A stretch of DNA of 8,972 bases from positions 1-8,972 of the forward strand of contig CAZVWV010000144.1 in NCBI GenBank assembly GCA_964631745.1. The letters are read 5' to 3'. Below the pieces are notes generated by a model. It was not told the origin of the DNA. It made no database searches and worked only from the letters and a program-made list of their open reading frames with translations. This DNA comes from CAZVWV01 sp964631745. Lineage in GTDB: Bacteria > Bdellovibrionota_C > UBA2361 > JBGSMV01. The position numbers were made by a program, and so were the translations under genes. Shown in pieces: positions 7,313 through 8,972 of the stretch; within the stretch, counting starts at the first letter, position 1; the number at the start of each line of letters is the position of its first letter.

Positions 7313-8686
7313 TTACGAGCAAACGCTCGAAATCTTAGGCAGGGCAGCAGAGATAGTCAAGTTTCGCTGATGCATGCTCTTGGCGCGCTTAACTAAGCTG
7401 TTGGCGCTTCTGGTATGCCTGCTGGAGAAACGTTTAATGCGGCTGGTTACGGTTTTGGCCATGTTATAAAGCTTAGTTGAGTTGTTATCGTACTTTCTCA
7501 GAACACCGGTGTTATCGTTTTGGGCGCAAAAGGTGGCGTTAATGCAGGATGTGAACAGTTGCGGCAGCGAATAGGTAAGGTGCCAGTTGTCCAGATAGAG
7601 CTGCTTGGCGGAGTTTGCCGTGCGCCTAATATAATTGCGGCTCGTTCGCGAATTGTCGTCCACGCGAGCTAGCGTTCTAAGAGCGCTTTGGATTAGATTG
7701 TTTTGCGAAAGGGCGTTTGAGTCCAGCGCAACTTGTTGACTGCTAATGTTGACATCGGTGCATCCCAGACATGAGGTGCCGTCACCGGCGCAAACGCCGC
7801 AACGATCGATCACGGCCGAGCCTCCCGGCACGCCTAAGCAATCTATGACTGGCACGGGAGTCGGGGTAGGGGTGGGTTGGCAAATTAGTGTGTACTGGCA
7901 GGTATCAGTTTCGCTGATGCAGGCGTCTGCCGTGCAGGGGTCCCCATCATCGCATCCTAAATACTGGGAGATCTGAATTAAGATATGGGAGAGGTTCGAG
8001 AGATCGGTCTCTGCCTCGTAAAAGAATTCCGGGCCCGATACGATCGGCTCTAAGAGATTCGTTCCTAGAAGAAATGTCTCGCCCGTGCCGGTTGGGCAAG
8101 AGCCATCATCGTTATAGTGAATCCCAAAAATCGTGGTGCCCGCATTCTTGGCGTTAATGGCGGCAGTGCGCGCCGTTGCTCCCGGATTACCACCTGAGCA
8201 CTCGCTGGGGCTAGGGCCGCCAACTTCATTGGCTATGCCGTCAGTAATTAAGATTATATGTCGGCTGTCTCCTAAGGCGTGCGCCGAGAGTTCGGTCTGT
8301 GCGGCTGAGATAGGCGCCGCGAGATCCGTTCTGCCGTTTGAGAATGTAATGCCGTTTATAGCCGCGTAAAGTCTAGTGGCATTTTGTCCATCAGTGCCGT
8401 AGTCGTCGGTAAGGTGCTGGTTATTTTCAATGCGCGCGCTAGGCGAGCCGTTTACCACGTTGAAAGAACCGATCGCGACCCTTGGCTTTAATATGGCGGA
8501 CGAGAAATAGCCGAGCAGAGCTTTGGCAGCTGCACGTTCTCTTGCAAGGTTCGTGGAGGTGATAGATCCGGTGCGGTCAATCATGATGACCACATCAGCG
8601 TCGGCACGTTGGCCGCAGCTTTCTGCTAAGACGCTCCGCGTCGCAAAGCCCAAGAAAATTACGGTTAAGATTTGTATTAACTTCAT
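7313..8686 (-). CDS. Secreted von Willebrand factor A (VWA) domain protein with Cys-rich modules
   Basis: This is a 457-aa protein. Residues 1-21 form a Sec signal peptide (Lys2, hydrophobic core, probable cleavage after SVLA). Residues ~30-240 are a VWA domain. Its metal-ion-dependent adhesion site is visible as D37-R-T-G-S41 (Thr39 replaces the usual middle Ser), T120 in GRTDLAAPI and D149 in ILITDG. A Cys-rich module follows at 245-269 (CDDGDPCTADAC), then a PTPTPTPVP linker, then a second module at 282-309 with CGVCAGDGTSC. The last ~150 residues are basic, of unknown fold, with Cys381, Cys387 and Cys456. There is no membrane anchor or sorting motif, so the protein is probably periplasmic or extracellular. 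VWA domains usually bind protein ligands through a divalent metal; the ligand here is unknown. The ATG has a GGAGG site 7 bases upstream. It is the first gene of the run, and its stop lies 23 bases before the preferred proline dehydrogenase start. Confidence 0.9.
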   Translation of the reverse strand: MKLIQILTVIFLGFATRSVLAESCGQRADADVVIMIDRTGSITSTNLARERAAAKALLGYFSSAILKPRVAIGSFNVVNGSPSARIENNQHLTDDYGTDGQNATRLYAAINGITFSNGRTDLAAPISAAQTELSAHALGDSRHIILITDGIANEVGGPSPSECSGGNPGATARTAAINAKNAGTTIFGIHYNDDGSCPTGTGETFLLGTNLLEPIVSGPEFFYEAETDLSNLSHILIQISQYLGCDDGDPCTADACISETDTCQYTLICQPTPTPTPVPVIDCLGVPGGSAVIDRCGVCAGDGTSCLGCTDVNISSQQVALDSNALSQNNLIQSALRTLARVDDNSRTSRNYIRRTANSAKQLYLDNWHLTYSLPQLFTSCINATFCAQNDNTGVLRKYDNNSTKLYNMAKTVTSRIKRFSSRHTRSANSLVKRAKSMHQRNLTISAALPKISSVCS

Positions 8687-8693
8687 AGGTACG

Positions 8694-8698
8694 CCTCC
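8694..8698 (-). promoter_or_regulatory. Ribosome binding site of the VWA gene
   Basis: GGAGG on the minus strand ends 7 bases before the ATG at 8686. It fixes that ATG, directly ahead of the signal peptide, as the start. Confidence 0.8.
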
Positions 8699-8745
8699 GT
8701 GTTCATGCTAGATCAAGATAGCGTAATGTGCACGCCGGGATTGGA

Positions 8746-8773
8746 ATAATATTACGGAATGCGCGAAAAACAA
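8746..8773 (-). promoter_or_regulatory. Possible sigma70-type promoter for the VWA-proline operon
   Basis: On the minus strand, TATTAT (8751-8746, five of six matches to TATAAT) lies 16 bases downstream of TTGTTT (8773-8768, three of six matches to TTGACA). The predicted transcript would start near 8739 and have a leader of about 50 bases. The -35 box is poor. Support comes from position, as this is the non-coding region ahead of the first gene, and from the AT-rich sequence. This is a visual guess. Confidence 0.3.
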
Positions 8774-8776
8774 CGA

Positions 8777-8790
8777 ATGAGCGCGCTCAT
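8777..8790. promoter_or_regulatory. 14-base perfect palindrome, candidate operator
   Basis: ATGAGCGCGCTCAT is a perfect inverted repeat with no spacer. It sits just upstream of the candidate -35 box for the VWA-proline operon, where an activator or repressor dimer could bind. No regulator gene in the window is an obvious partner. It could instead be a chance palindrome or an unrelated site. Confidence 0.35.
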
Positions 8791-8849
8791 GTACTAACCC
8801 AGGGGGTAATTGCTCAAAAAGCCGGGGAAAGCACGAGATATTACGTAGC

Positions 8850-8886
8850 GCGGACGACTCGTCCGCCGATGGTTATAGTGGCACTA
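8850..8886. repeat. 17-base palindrome plus TAGTGGCACTA, right copy of the dispersed repeat
   Basis: GCGGACGACTCGTCCGC (8850-8866) has perfect 8-base arms around one base. TAGTGGCACTA (8876-8886) is a second palindrome with 5-base arms. Relative to the left copy, the third base pair of the stem is swapped (C-G to G-C), so pairing is preserved while the sequence differs. This suggests that the hairpin itself matters or is copied by a structure-dependent process. Confidence 0.75.
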
Positions 8887-8926
8887 CAGTTGAGGGCGAA
8901 GCCACCACCTGCTCGCGCCTAGTGCT

Positions 8927-8971
8927 GCCTGTCGGCCTAAGATTTAGTGCAAGTTCTAGGCACCGGCAGGC
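8927..8971. repeat. Long imperfect hairpin at the right edge
   Basis: GCCTGTCGG (8927-8935) pairs with CCGGCAGGC (8963-8971) with one G-T wobble. Inside it, CCTAAGA (8936-8942) pairs with TCTAGG (8955-8960), leaving one A and a CA bulged and a 12-base loop. The two-stem, bulged design recalls integron attC sites, but the conserved attC core ends (RYYYAAC and GTTRRRY) are not properly present. Confidence 0.5.
8942..8967 (+). repeat. 26-base direct repeat unit, right copy
   Basis: This is ATTTAGTGC, then AAGTTCTA, then GGCACCGGC, matching 5-30 at all 18 outer positions. It forms the core of the longer hairpin at 8927-8971. Confidence 0.75.
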
Positions 8972-8972
8972 G

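Larger units (their letters stand above)
8687..8849. other. Upstream region of the VWA gene, no coding sequence seen
   Basis: Besides the ribosome binding site, the candidate promoter and the 14-base palindrome, the region holds GGAAT twice with a 13-base period (8743-8747 and 8756-8760) around TAATATTA. The plus-strand frame from 8728 to 8922 has no homology I recognise, and it runs through the palindromic repeat, so I do not call it a gene. Confidence 0.5.

Noticed and set aside
8728..8922. Plus-strand frame of 64 codons in the right flank
   Set aside because: It reads through the 14-base palindrome and the hairpin repeat and ends in a Pro/Ala-rich tail. No good ribosome binding site or family was seen.
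8840..8972. Integron attC site or CRISPR repeat
   Set aside because: The conserved attC end sequences are absent, and there is no regular series of repeats with similar-length spacers.
1..8972. The whole window as a transposon bounded by terminal inverted repeats
   Set aside because: There is no transposase or integrase gene inside, the end copies are diverged and composite, and the genes between them are ordinary metabolic and signalling genes. Scaffold ends at dispersed repeats explain it better.

Overview
This 8,972-base window is a bacterial scaffold of roughly even base composition. It carries one run of genes, all transcribed from the minus strand (right to left), with short non-coding flanks at both ends and one 10-N assembly gap at 3418-3427. 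A Sec signal peptide, PutA-type proline catabolism, a GAF/histidine-kinase/HDOD signalling set and Cys-rich modules of the kind common in secreted proteins of former deltaproteobacteria (for example myxobacteria) suggest a Gram-negative bacterium from that broad group. This placement is inference and there is no rRNA or other marker to test it.

In order of transcription: (1) a secreted von Willebrand factor A (VWA) protein with Cys-rich modules, 7313-8686; (2) proline dehydrogenase, best start at 7289; (3) L-glutamate gamma-semialdehyde (P5C) dehydrogenase, 4370-5935, overlapping gene 2 by 8 bases; (4) a GAF-GAF-histidine kinase-receiver hybrid kinase, 2072-4254, broken by the N gap; (5) an HDOD-GAF protein, 563-2068; (6) a stand-alone receiver, 132-566, overlapping gene 5 by 4 bases (ATGA). 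Genes 1-3 and genes 4-6 are each tightly packed. A 115-base spacer at 4255-4369 separates the two groups, and I see no clear terminator in it, so one long transcript is possible.

The two middle enzymes together make the full proline-to-glutamate pathway. They look like a PutA protein divided at its interdomain linker. The three downstream genes form a soluble signalling module: a GAF-sensing kinase that can pass phosphate to its own receiver, a separate CheY-like receiver, and an HDOD scaffold protein. No HPt protein, output domain or transcription factor is visible.

The flanks hold the least expected DNA. The left 100 bases and the right 125 bases carry diverged copies of the same hairpin-forming repeat. 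Two 17-base palindromes differ by a compensated base-pair change, an ATTTAGTGC-N8-GGCACCGGC unit occurs at both ends, and the left copy runs into a decaying 15-base tandem repeat. This is best read as a dispersed palindromic repeat family at which the assembly stopped. A separate 14-base perfect palindrome lies just upstream of a possible promoter for the VWA-proline operon.
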